From an uncultured Maribacter sp. (GTDB taxonomy: Bacteria; Bacteroidota; Bacteroidia; Flavobacteriales; Flavobacteriaceae), in NCBI RefSeq assembly GCF_947500985.1, contig NZ_CANMTX010000004.1:434001-498000 (forward strand): 64,000 nucleotides of DNA, given 5' to 3'. The notes below the pieces were generated by a model. It was not told where the DNA came from. It did not search any database and saw nothing but the letters and a program-made list of their open reading frames with translations. The position numbers were made by a program, and so were the translations under genes. Positions 10,305 through 19,660 of the stretch are shown here, one piece after another (the stretch's first letter is position 1; each line of letters begins with the position of its first letter).

Positions 10305-11957
10305 ATGAATAAGGAGTTTCATTTTCTTGATGATGGTGGCGAGATGGGTAAGTTAATGCGCGAAAAAGATTGGTCAATGACCCCTTTAGGTCCACCAGAA
10401 GAGTGGCCGCAAAGTTTACGAACTACGATTAATATTATTTTAAATACACCTTTTCCAATGTTTTTGTTTTGGGGAGATACCCTAAAAGGATTTTATAACG
10501 ATGCCTATAGACCAATTTTAGGTGTAGACGGCAAACACCCCAAAATTTTAGGTTTAAACGGGGAAGAAGCTTGGGCAGAGATATGGAAAGATATTTTTCC
10601 GATGCTTAGTGTAGTAACTAAAAAAGGAGAGTCTATTTGGAGAGAAAATTTAATGATTCCTATTTATAGGAACGGTAGAATGGAAGATGTCTACTGGACA
10701 TTTAGTTATAGTCCTGTTAAAGATGAATCTGGAAACGTATCTGGCGTTCTAGTAATTGTAACAGATACTACCGAGGCTGTTTTAGCAGAGAGAAGGTTAC
10801 GAGAGAGTGAGCGAAGATTTAGAGAGTTGGCAGACCTATCTCCAGTTTGGATTTGGATCACCGATAATGAAATAAATATAGAATATTCGAATAAGGCATT
10901 ATTAGATTATGTAGGCGTAGAAAACGAATCTGAATTTAAAGGTCAAGTTTGGGTCGATGTGGTTCATCCTGATGATTTAGACGTGGTGTATTCAGGCTTC
11001 GGCAAAGCATTAGAAGATCAAACTGGTTTTACATTAGAGTATAGGGTTAAAAATCATAGTACTGATAAGTACGAGTGGTTTAAAGTTTTGGGCGTTCCAA
11101 AGTTTGAAGAAGGTAAAATGATAGGATTTATCGGCACCGGTATGAATATTGACAAGCAAAAATCATTTGCAGATCAATTAAAAGAAGAGGTAGATAATCG
11201 TACGAGACAGTTGGCCGATAGTAATTTAAAGCTAGAGGCAATGAATAAAGAGCTTCAGTCTTTTGCCTATATTTCTAGTCACGATTTACAAGAGCCTTTA
11301 CGTAAAATTCAAATGTTTTCAGAGGTACTGATGGAAAACGAATTTGACAAACTTTCCACTTCTGGAAAGACTAAATTCGAAAAAATACAATCTGCAGCAA
11401 ATAGAATGCAATCGCTCATAAACGATTTGTTATCGTACTCACGTACTGATACAGAGCAAAGGATTTTTGAGACGGTCGATTTAAAAAATCTTGTAGAAGA
11501 TGTTAAAAAGGATTTAGGTGAAGAGCTTAATAAAAAGAATGGTACCATAACTATCGTAAATTCAGTTAAGATTGAAATGGTGAAATTTCAATTTCGCCAA
11601 TTAATGTACAATCTGCTATCTAACTCCATTAAATATTCAAAAAGCGACGTTCCACTGGTGGTCACTATAGAAATTGAAATAATTACCAATGCGAATACCA
11701 TAGATGAAAATCTATTAAATGATAAAGAATATGTTCAAATTACGATTACCGATAATGGTATCGGTTTCGATGAGCAGTTCTCAGAAAAAATATTCGAAGT
11801 ATTTCAACGATTACACTCCAAACAAGAATATGTGGGTACAGGTATAGGTTTGGCTATTGTAAAGAAAATTGTACAAAATCACGCTGGGATTATCAGTGCT
11901 ACAGGTGAATTAAATAATGGATCTGTTTTTACAATTGTACTTCCTAAAAAGCAATAA
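10305..11957 (+). CDS. PAS-domain sensor histidine kinase
   Basis: PAS regions; H-box FAYISSHDLQEPLRKIQMF; ATPase motifs LSNSIKYSK, ITDNGIGFDEQFSEKIFEVFQRLH, GTGIGLAIVKKIVQNHAG. Confidence 0.93.
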   Translation: MNKEFHFLDDGGEMGKLMREKDWSMTPLGPPEEWPQSLRTTINIILNTPFPMFLFWGDTLKGFYNDAYRPILGVDGKHPKILGLNGEEAWAEIWKDIFPMLSVVTKKGESIWRENLMIPIYRNGRMEDVYWTFSYSPVKDESGNVSGVLVIVTDTTEAVLAERRLRESERRFRELADLSPVWIWITDNEINIEYSNKALLDYVGVENESEFKGQVWVDVVHPDDLDVVYSGFGKALEDQTGFTLEYRVKNHSTDKYEWFKVLGVPKFEEGKMIGFIGTGMNIDKQKSFADQLKEEVDNRTRQLADSNLKLEAMNKELQSFAYISSHDLQEPLRKIQMFSEVLMENEFDKLSTSGKTKFEKIQSAANRMQSLINDLLSYSRTDTEQRIFETVDLKNLVEDVKKDLGEELNKKNGTITIVNSVKIEMVKFQFRQLMYNLLSNSIKYSKSDVPLVVTIEIEIITNANTIDENLLNDKEYVQITITDNGIGFDEQFSEKIFEVFQRLHSKQEYVGTGIGLAIVKKIVQNHAGIISATGELNNGSVFTIVLPKKQ

Positions 11958-12156
11958 ATACAACCCATTTTTTTATCCGAAGTTCTAGAAATCTATTCAT
12001 TGTTATTGATTAGGATAAATTTCTATGTCATTGTATTCCATTTCAATAGCTAGTTAAATTCCAATATTTCCTAATTATTTAAAATAAATTTTTTTTGAGT
12101 TAAAGCATATTCTTTTTAAGATATTATATGGGAGAATTCGATTCGATTTTTAACTC

Positions 12157-13019
12157 ATGAATACTACAATAACAAAATCGGCAGGTATGGGCGCTGTCAT
12201 AAATGATGGTGCTGTAACCTTTAGAGTATGGGCACCGAATGCAGTGAAAGTCTTCGTTGGCGGTAGCTTTAATAACTGGACTAAAAAAGATATTTCACTT
12301 GAAATAGAAGAAAATGGGTATTGGTCTGTAATTACAGATAAGGCATCAGAAGACGATGAATATAAAAATATGAGGGGGAACTTTTGTCGAGAAACGATCC
12401 GTATGCTTTTGAGGTCACCAATAGCAATGGTAAAGCGAGGGTTCCAGAAGAAATTCAACCAGGTGATGCAGAAAGTGATTTAGCCAAGTAAAGAGCCATA
12501 TTAGGTATGGTATTAACACTTACAGCGCCGGGTATACCAATGCTGTTTCAAGGTCAATAGTTTATTGAAGACGAATATTTTCAAGATACCGAAGGCTTAG
12601 ATTGGGAAAAAGAAGAAAAGCACAAGGGTATAGAAAACTTGATTAGAGATATTATTAAGTTAAGAACAGGAGAAATTGAAGGTGCTAAAGGGCTAAGAAG
12701 TCAACATATAGAGATTTTGCATAGTAATCACGAAACAGAAATTCCGGCATATAGACGTTTCGATGTTAATGATTTAAAAGAACTCGTACTTGTAGTTTTG
12801 AATTTTAGCAATCAAGAGTATGAAAATTATGGTATAGGTTTAAATGAAGATGAACCATTTTGGCTAAAGGTCAATGCTAGTAGTAAAATTTACGATGAAG
12901 ATTTCTCAGAATTGCCTGTAGAGAGTGTTGAAGTAGTAAAAGAAAGTACCGACGCTAAAACTTGGACGGGGAAAATAAATATTCCGGCTTATGGAGCGTT
13001 GATTTTTACAAATTCTTAA
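12157..13019 (+). pseudogene. Decayed alpha-amylase / glycogen branching-enzyme family gene, catalytic barrel deleted
   Basis: 12157.. encodes CBM48-like VTFRVWAPNAVKVFVGGSFNNWTKKDISLEIEENGYWSVITDK; after a frameshift near 12365 the other frame reads LSRNDPYAFEVTNSNGKARVPEEIQPGDAESDLAK, then RAILGMVLTLTAPGIPMLFQGQ, an in-frame TAG, FIEDEYFQDTEGLDWEKEEK and the C-terminal domain. Confidence 0.85.
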
Positions 13020-13196
13020 TCGTCTAACTGTTGTTATTACTGTAGATGAATTTTTTGTAGTTTAAAACTTATAATTAAAATGTTTTTTAAGTTGAGTTTC
13101 AAAAGTGCTAATAATTTATTGTATTTTGTTATATAATATTTTTCTAAAATAATAATTTTACAAACTTTTATGCGGAGAATTAATTGTATTTATTAA

Positions 13197-13730
13197 ATGG
13201 AATATAGTTTCATATATAGCCCTGAAAAAATGGTTAATGAAGTGTTTCGAAGAACAATGTTTTCTGCAGAAGTTGATTTTGAAATATTGCAAGATGGCAC
13301 CATTAAGTTACCTGAAGATTTAAGTGATGAGAAGCTTAAATCTATTCAGATTGAGCTTGAAGGTTTTGGTATAAAGATTCAAACAAAAGAGAATCGAGAT
13401 GTTGTAGAAGAGATAAAAATCTACATAAAGAAAATGGTTTATGAGGGTGATATTAGAAATGTAAAAATGTCAGAATCGCTTTCCGATAAGTTGGGTTTTA
13501 GTTATCCATATCTGTCAAATCTATTTTCTAGTAAAACGTTCACCTCAATAGAGAATTTTTATATATTAGTGCGCATTGAAAAAGTAAAGGAGTTGGTACT
13601 ATTGGAAAATACAAGTTTAAGTGAAATTGCATATGACTTGAATTTTAGTAGTGTTCCTCATTTATCAAATCAGTTCAAAAAAGTTACTGGGTTAACCATT
13701 ACTCAGTATTTGAAGTTTAGAAAAAAGTGA
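13197..13730 (+). CDS. Small AraC-type HTH transcriptional regulator
   Basis: C-terminal tandem HTH: SLSDKLGFSYPYLSNLFSSKT...TSLSEIAYDLNFSSVPHLSNQFKKVTGLTITQYLKFRK. Confidence 0.85.
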   Translation: MEYSFIYSPEKMVNEVFRRTMFSAEVDFEILQDGTIKLPEDLSDEKLKSIQIELEGFGIKIQTKENRDVVEEIKIYIKKMVYEGDIRNVKMSESLSDKLGFSYPYLSNLFSSKTFTSIENFYILVRIEKVKELVLLENTSLSEIAYDLNFSSVPHLSNQFKKVTGLTITQYLKFRKK

Positions 13731-13767
13731 GAAGAATGGTTCTTCTTTCAATACATGAAAAGTGAAA

Positions 13768-14208
13768 ATGGATAAATTAAGAATACTACTCGTTGACGAT
13801 GACGAAGACGACAGACAGTTTTTTGCCGATGCATTGGAAGGAATCGAATTGAATACCGATTTACATCAATTAGAGAACGGAAAAAGCTGTATAGAATATT
13901 TATTGACCGATACAGATAATACTCCCGATTTGGTGTTTCTAGATTTGAATATGCCGATAATGAACGGTTTTGAATGTTTGGAAGCAATAAGACGGACCCC
14001 TCATTTAAAAGATTTATTGGTCGCCATTTATTCTACCTCATCTGCCGAAAGAGATATTGAAGAAACGTTTGAAAAAGGAGCCAACATTTACATTAAAAAG
14101 CCCTCTAGTTTTAATGAACTTAAAAAATCATTAAAACAAGTGGTTAAAATGAACTGGGCATATCATTTAAATGATTTTAAGAAAGAGAATTTTTTATTGA
14201 AAATATAA
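13768..14208 (+). CDS. Single-domain response regulator
   Basis: RILLVDDDEDDRQFF acidic pocket, phosphoacceptor VFLDLNMPIMNGFE, IYIKKPSSF. ATG at 13768; the track start at 13762 is GTG. Confidence 0.92.
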   Translation: MDKLRILLVDDDEDDRQFFADALEGIELNTDLHQLENGKSCIEYLLTDTDNTPDLVFLDLNMPIMNGFECLEAIRRTPHLKDLLVAIYSTSSAERDIEETFEKGANIYIKKPSSFNELKKSLKQVVKMNWAYHLNDFKKENFLLKI

Positions 14209-14232
14209 GGTCTCAAATAAAATTGCAGTAAG

Positions 14233-14266
14233 AAAGTTGTTTCATTCGGAACAACTTTTTTTGTTT
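14233..14266 (+). terminator. Rho-independent terminator after response regulator
   Basis: AAGTTGTT-tcattcgg-AACAACTT followed by TTTTTGTTTT. Confidence 0.75.
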
Positions 14267-14337
14267 TAGCACTAATCGAACTGTATTATAAACACTTATT
14301 TCGCAATATCTTAACAGAAGAGTAAAAGTTAGTACAA

Positions 14338-16263
14338 ATGATGAATACTGTAGCAGATGATTTTTTTAAAAAAATAGTTGACGATGCCAACACTGCTGTA
14401 CTATATGCTGAGCCATCGGCGCTTAAATCTTTACAGGTAAAAGAATATTTGGTCAAGTATGCGAATAAAAGCGCGCAAAAATTCTTTTCATTTGAGAATG
14501 TTGAAAATCATTCTTTAGGAGAACTTATAAATTATGATGAAATTTTAATTTTCGCGAATAAGGTATTGGAAACCGGCGTTGAAGAAAATTTCAATATTAT
14601 AGTAAAAGAAGAAGATAGCTTATTAAGCTATAATGTCAGAATTTACACTTTTGAAAAGGGTTTGTCGTTTACATTGACTTTAATTAAACCTAAGTTTATT
14701 ACAGATAAAGAATCTAAAACCCCATTAGGTATCCAAGAATCTAGAAGGAGAGAGCTTGAGATTTCTAATCTTTTTGGAATACGAGTTTTAGATAGTAATG
14801 ATAGTATTATTTGTTACTTAAAACCGATTTTTAATAAGAAAGGAGATGTTGAAGACTTTCGTATCGATTATATAAATAATCGAATGGGTGAAATTGCAAA
14901 TGAAGAATCTACGTTCATTGAAGGGCAGACCATACTCGAATATTATCCTAAGAACGCGGAGAACGGAGTTTTAGAGATTCTAGCAGATGGGTATTTGTCT
15001 GGTGAGAATAAAGAATATACTAAAGAATTTATTTTTGATAAAGAGCCTGTTTGGTTGGCCACCAGGGCAATAAAAATGAACGGTGGCCTAATACTATTCT
15101 CTAAAGATGTAACGCAAGAGAAGGCGTATGAAACACAATTGTTTATACAGAACAGATTACTTTCAGAGGCTGAGCATGTAGCCAATATTGGTAGTTTTCG
15201 TTGGAATTTAGCTAAGGAGCAAATAAAATACTCAGACAATGTATACAGGTTGTTTGGCTATGACCCTAATGAGTTCGATGATAAGTATGATCGCTTACTT
15301 ACATTTTTACACCCTAATGATTTTGAAAAGGTAAAATCTAGTTTTAAAGCGGCTAGAAAAAATAAATCTAAAACTGACTTGGTTTTTCGTGTGTATATAA
15401 AATCTAAAGAGTTGAGGTATATGAACACTATTGGCGAATGTTACCAGAAAGAAGGTAATTGGTATATGGTAGGTGTTATTAGAGATGTTACCAAGCAAAT
15501 AGAAGCAGAGTCGGTGCTGCAGATTAAGAATACAGAATTAAAAAGAACCAATGCCGATTTAGAAGCCTTTAACCGTGTGGCCAGTCATGATCTGCAAGAG
15601 CCATTACGTAAAATTCAAATGTTCGTCAGTCGATTAGATGAAGAAGAAGAGGGGCGGTTAAGTAATCGATCCCAAGGCTACTTGTCTAAGATAAAGTACT
15701 CGTCAGATAGAATGCGTAATCTTATTAATAATCTACTATCTTATTCTAAAATAGATGAGGTGGGCGAGCAACCAAGGCGCGTAGACCTTAATGATGTTTT
15801 AAATAATGTTTTAGAAGATTTAGGTGAACGTATTAATGATTTAGAGGCCGAGGTAGCGTCTGTGAGTTTGCCGGTAGTAAATGGTATTCAATTTCAGTTA
15901 GAACAGTTGTTTGCGAACCTCATTGGTAATTCACTCAAATATGTAAATGAAGGAGTACAGCCCAATATTAAAATTATAGGTAATATCGTTAGTGGGGATA
16001 AAAGTTTGGTAGAAAGTTTATTACCAAACATAAATTATGTGAAGCTTCAATTTATTGATAACGGTATAGGATTCGAAAAAAAGTATCAAGAGAAAATTTT
16101 TGAAATATTTCAAAGACTTCATGGTAAGACAGAATTTTCAGGTACTGGTTTGGGCTTATCTATCTGTAAAAAAATTGTTCAATCGCATAACGGTACCATC
16201 ACGGCAAAAGGCGAGTTGAACAAAGGTGCTGAGTTCACCGTTTATCTTCCAACCTTATTATAG
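14338..16263 (+). CDS. PAS-domain sensor histidine kinase
   Basis: PAS/PAC regions; FNRVASHDLQEPLRKIQMFVSRLDEE; LIGNSLKYVN; FIDNGIGFEKKYQEKIFEIFQRLHGKTEFSGTGLGLSICKKIV. Confidence 0.93.
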   Translation: MMNTVADDFFKKIVDDANTAVLYAEPSALKSLQVKEYLVKYANKSAQKFFSFENVENHSLGELINYDEILIFANKVLETGVEENFNIIVKEEDSLLSYNVRIYTFEKGLSFTLTLIKPKFITDKESKTPLGIQESRRRELEISNLFGIRVLDSNDSIICYLKPIFNKKGDVEDFRIDYINNRMGEIANEESTFIEGQTILEYYPKNAENGVLEILADGYLSGENKEYTKEFIFDKEPVWLATRAIKMNGGLILFSKDVTQEKAYETQLFIQNRLLSEAEHVANIGSFRWNLAKEQIKYSDNVYRLFGYDPNEFDDKYDRLLTFLHPNDFEKVKSSFKAARKNKSKTDLVFRVYIKSKELRYMNTIGECYQKEGNWYMVGVIRDVTKQIEAESVLQIKNTELKRTNADLEAFNRVASHDLQEPLRKIQMFVSRLDEEEEGRLSNRSQGYLSKIKYSSDRMRNLINNLLSYSKIDEVGEQPRRVDLNDVLNNVLEDLGERINDLEAEVASVSLPVVNGIQFQLEQLFANLIGNSLKYVNEGVQPNIKIIGNIVSGDKSLVESLLPNINYVKLQFIDNGIGFEKKYQEKIFEIFQRLHGKTEFSGTGLGLSICKKIVQSHNGTITAKGELNKGAEFTVYLPTLL

Positions 16264-16379
16264 GTTTTACCACTGTAAAATATACCCTTCTTAAAATTGT
16301 GTAACAGCTTCTAAAAATGTTGTAACAGATTTACATTGCATTGGCCGCATCTTTGTATCAACAAGAAATGTAAGCCTTT

Positions 16380-16541
16380 ATGAATAATCTTCAATATGCT
16401 AGAGTAGGTAATGTAAGACGAAAAGATTCTTATGACCAGACTTTAAATGTACAGAGTAGTACTCCTGGTTTTTCCGAAAACTTTAACGCACAAGAGGCTT
16501 CATTAAATAATAACCATCTAAATAATATATCATGCAAATAG
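16380..16541 (+). CDS. Putative 53-aa small ORF overlapping the start of the AraC-type gene
   Basis: ATG at 16380: MNNLQYARVGNVRRKDSYDQTLNVQSSTPGFSENFNAQEASLNNNHLNNISCK*, stop at 16539-16541, overlapping the ATG at 16532. No family recognised. Confidence 0.35.
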   Translation: MNNLQYARVGNVRRKDSYDQTLNVQSSTPGFSENFNAQEASLNNNHLNNISCK

Positions 16542-17527
16542 TTCATAATCAGTTAAGTCATTTCAATAATATTTTAGGAGGAAGTATCTCTAGTTTTCAA
16601 GGAGATCGTATTCTTCAATACGATAATGATAAAGGTACAGGTAGAATACAGACCGTTTCATTAGGATCAGGAATTTCTTATACCGAATATGATTTGGATT
16701 TGAACGATGATTTCAATTTCGATTTAAAGTTGGATGAGAATCGTAGTTTATACTTCATTTATTGTTTAGAAGGTAGTTTTAGATTTTCTAAAGGAAAAGA
16801 AACAAGTAAAGTTGAAGCTTTGCAAACAGTAGTGATAGGTGGTTCTAACGAGACTATTAATATTAAACTTAGAGAGGCGACAAAGTCTAACTTGTCTATT
16901 ATTAAGGTAACGCAAGATGGAGAGTCATTAAGTAAGAATGTTAACAATAATGAATTATATGAGCAATTGTTTGCTTCGTTTTTAAATGAAGATGGTAGTG
17001 CACACATAGGTACATTCAATCTTAAAATAAAAGAACAATTATTACAGATTAGGTCAATTACCCAAGTAGGTTTGGTAAGAAAACTGCTTATAGAAGGTAT
17101 TGTAAACTTTACGTTGGCATTAGAGATTTTACATTGTAAGCAAGATATTGAGAATAGCGGTCAAGTTTCGACTATGCTAACAAAGAAAGAGCTTTTAAGA
17201 ATTGAAGAAGCAGTAAATGCTATTAAGAGAAAACCAGAATTTCCTTATACAGTAACCGATTTAAGTAAAGAATACGGTCTTTCGCCAACAAAATTACAAG
17301 AAGGATTTAAAGTGATGGAAGGTACAACGGTAACCAATTTCATTAGAAATGAACGATTGATACTAGCTGAAGAATTAATACAAACATCTGACATGAACAT
17401 TTCAGAGATTGTTTATTCTATAGGGTTTACAAGTAGAAGCTACTTTTCTAAAATCTTTAGAAATAAATTTAAGTGTACGCCAAAAGCGTATTTAATGAAC
17501 ATTAGAAACGTATCTATTTCAGCATAG
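16532..17527 (+). CDS. AraC-family transcriptional regulator
   Basis: C-terminal AraC HTH: YTVTDLSKEYGLSPTKLQEGFKVMEGTTVTNFIRNERLILAEELIQTSDMNISEIVYSIGFTSRSYFSKIFRNKFKCTPKAYLMN. Confidence 0.92.
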   Translation: MQIVHNQLSHFNNILGGSISSFQGDRILQYDNDKGTGRIQTVSLGSGISYTEYDLDLNDDFNFDLKLDENRSLYFIYCLEGSFRFSKGKETSKVEALQTVVIGGSNETINIKLREATKSNLSIIKVTQDGESLSKNVNNNELYEQLFASFLNEDGSAHIGTFNLKIKEQLLQIRSITQVGLVRKLLIEGIVNFTLALEILHCKQDIENSGQVSTMLTKKELLRIEEAVNAIKRKPEFPYTVTDLSKEYGLSPTKLQEGFKVMEGTTVTNFIRNERLILAEELIQTSDMNISEIVYSIGFTSRSYFSKIFRNKFKCTPKAYLMNIRNVSISA

Positions 17528-17549
17528 AAAAACATATATGAAAAAAATG

Positions 17550-17578
17550 AAGCCAGCTCAATAGAGCTGGCTTTTTTG
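17550..17578 (+). terminator. Rho-independent terminator after AraC-family gene
   Basis: AGCCAGCTC-aata-GAGCTGGCT followed by TTTTT. Confidence 0.9.
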
Positions 17579-17703
17579 CTTTATTATTTTAGGGAAATAC
17601 TTTTTTAAGGATTGAAAAATTTAAACAGGAAAATACTTTTAGCTAAAAACTAAGTAAGATTGAAGATTTAAAATGACAGTATGGAGAGTATATAATAACT
17701 AGG

Positions 17704-18141
17704 TTAAATAGAAATAACGAACTCTTTTTCGTTTCTTTCAGAATCATTTACATAGCGTAGACATTTGTGTAAAAGTGTTTTTAACTGGTTGTATGAAGAA
17801 GGTTTTTGTAAATATAAAGAAGCACCCATTTCATTTAAACGTGTAATCTCTTTAGGGTGATAAGATGTAGAATAGATAATTACGGGCGTATCTGCATATT
17901 TCTCTAGGTCACGAATATCTGCAAGACACTCAAATCCGTCCATCATAGGCATTTTTAAATCTAAGAATATAACATCTGGTTTCTCATCAGTATTTGATAG
18001 TAAACCTGCCATTAGGTCTACACCATTATTAAATTCAGAAATTTTAGTCTGTATAGGAATCTCTCTTAGTGCATCAGAAAAGAAAGTTCTGTCATCACTA
18101 TCATCGTCAGCTAGGAAGACATTTAGTAAATTTTTGCTCAT
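17704..18141 (-). CDS. Single-domain response regulator
   Basis: NVFLADDDSDDRTFFSDAL, VIFLDLKMPMMDGFECL, LYLQKPSSYNQLKTLL; paralogous to 13768..14208. Confidence 0.92.
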   Translation of the reverse strand: MSKNLLNVFLADDDSDDRTFFSDALREIPIQTKISEFNNGVDLMAGLLSNTDEKPDVIFLDLKMPMMDGFECLADIRDLEKYADTPVIIYSTSYHPKEITRLNEMGASLYLQKPSSYNQLKTLLHKCLRYVNDSERNEKEFVISI

Positions 18142-18349
18142 GGCAATTAATAATTTAAAACGCTAAAAAATGTTTGTTCACAAAGAATTTGATTTAAAAT
18201 TTTAATCAAAATCTAAAAGCAAGGTAAAACTTAAGGAGTCTACTCTCTAATGCGATTCGTTTAAAAAATAGCTCAATACCTAAAATATAACGCTGACATA
18301 TGAGCACATATTACTATTTTATGTAAAAATGTGTAACATGTTTTGTAAG

Positions 18350-18781
18350 CTACATAGGCGGTTCTACTACCATCGATTTAATCTTCTTCCAAAAGTGTTT
18401 TGAAGTAACATTGGTAGGTTCAATTAGATCTGCCATTAAAATTAGATTTCTCTTGAATTGCTCGTATTCGTATTTGTTAGTATTGTTCTCATCAATGGGG
18501 TAGTAGGCCATTCCCCAATTTGGGAATGTTCGCTTGCTTATTTCATCATCAGAGAAAAGAGTGACATTTTTATGGCGAGGATCCATTTTAATCTTGCTGT
18601 AAAGTTCTTCTATTCTTACTTTGTTGCCTTCTAGCAGTTGAACAAAACGACCTTTATAATAGATCAAACAACCTGTAATAGCATCACGTTGATTATTTGC
18701 ACGTGCCTTTTCAAGTAATTCTTCCATTTCTGCGCCCTTAATCTTATTGGTAGCAACAGATTCATAAGTCAATGTATACAT
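18350..18781 (-). CDS. BLUF-domain blue-light sensor protein
   Basis: LTYESVATNK...ANNQRDAITGCLIYYKGRFVQLLEGNKVRIEELYSKIKMDPRHKNVTLFSDDEISKRTFPNWGMAYY; BLUF flavin-pocket Tyr, Asn, Gln, Trp and Met appear present. Confidence 0.9.
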   Translation of the reverse strand: MYTLTYESVATNKIKGAEMEELLEKARANNQRDAITGCLIYYKGRFVQLLEGNKVRIEELYSKIKMDPRHKNVTLFSDDEISKRTFPNWGMAYYPIDENNTNKYEYEQFKRNLILMADLIEPTNVTSKHFWKKIKSMVVEPPM

Positions 18782-18888
18782 CTAAAATGAAATTGGTCTT
18801 AATGGGTAAAAATAATAAAAATGTCAAAATATGAAAAAGACTTCTCAAATAAGTAATTAAATAGTGAGTGAGGAAAGTGTTTATAACA

Positions 18889-18912
18889 AAAAAGCCCCTA
18901 AAAGGGGCTTTT
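18889..18912 (-). terminator. Bidirectional-looking terminator downstream of the tRNA
   Basis: AAAAGCCCC-taaa-AGGGGCTTTT with T-rich flanks on both strands. Confidence 0.8.
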
Positions 18913-18915
18913 GAG

Positions 18916-18989
18916 TGATCGCAGGAGGATTCGAACCTCCGACCGTCTGCTTAGAAGGCAGATGCTCTATCCAGCTGAGCTATGCGACC
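18916..18989 (-). tRNA. tRNA-Arg (anticodon TCT)
   Basis: Reverse complement GGTCGCATAGCTCAGCTGGATAGAGCATCTGCCTTCTAAGCAGACGGTCGGAGGTTCGAATCCTCCTGCGATCA folds as a cloverleaf; anticodon loop CTTCTAA. Confidence 0.97.
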
Positions 18990-19093
18990 GACACCATTTT
19001 TTCAAATGTGGGTGCAAACTTAGTGATTTTTATAGACTGGTAAAACCAAAATCAATAAAAATTTAATTATTTCTTTTATCTACCTATTTACGG

Positions 19094-19540
19094 TTATGAA
19101 CGACCTTCATACTGGTCAAAATTTTCCCATAGCTGATCAAGAACTTTATAGAATATTTCAAACTCTTCTTCAGTGATACCCAGTGTACTAACTTTTCTTA
19201 AATCGGTAATAAACGGCATTACTTGTTTAATGAGTGCAGAACCTTCGTCTGTTATTACAAGCTTGTATCTTTTTTGATCATCTCTAAATCTAGACTTTCG
19301 TAAGAAGCCTTTTTTACATAATCCGCTAATAACTCGAGAGGTTGTAGCCCTATTTCTAAAATTAGATTTGGCAATATCTGCCTGTGAGGCATCTTTACCT
19401 TCTAACTGTACACGTTGTAATATGACCCATTGCTCAATGGTCAAATCAATATTATTCTCTGCAAAAACCTGTAGAAAGGTACTCTGTACTTTTTTTAATG
19501 TACGATCAATATATACGCCGAAGCCTTCCGTCCTGTCCAT
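19094..19540 (-). CDS. MarR-family transcriptional regulator
   Basis: ATG at 19540 (MDRTEGFGVYIDRTLKKVQSTFLQVFAENNIDLTIEQWVILQRVQLEGKDASQADIAKSNFRNRATTSRVISGLCKKGFLRKSRFRDDQKRYKLVITDEG). The upstream extension in the track looks like leader sequence. Confidence 0.9.
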   Translation of the reverse strand: MDRTEGFGVYIDRTLKKVQSTFLQVFAENNIDLTIEQWVILQRVQLEGKDASQADIAKSNFRNRATTSRVISGLCKKGFLRKSRFRDDQKRYKLVITDEGSALIKQVMPFITDLRKVSTLGITEEEFEIFYKVLDQLWENFDQYEGRS

Positions 19541-19585
19541 AATCCAAATGTTATTCCTCCAAAAGTAACAGAGTTTATCGTTAAT

Positions 19586-19605
19586 ATTGTTGTTAATGCA
19601 ACAAT
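19586..19605. promoter_or_regulatory. Candidate MarR operator
   Basis: ATTGTTG-ttaatg-CAACAAT, perfect 7-bp arms between divergent marR and the aminotransferase gene. Confidence 0.6.
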
Positions 19606-19660
19606 AATTAAAAAAAAGTGTATATTTACTACGGATAAATTGGTCAAAAGAAGTAGAAAT

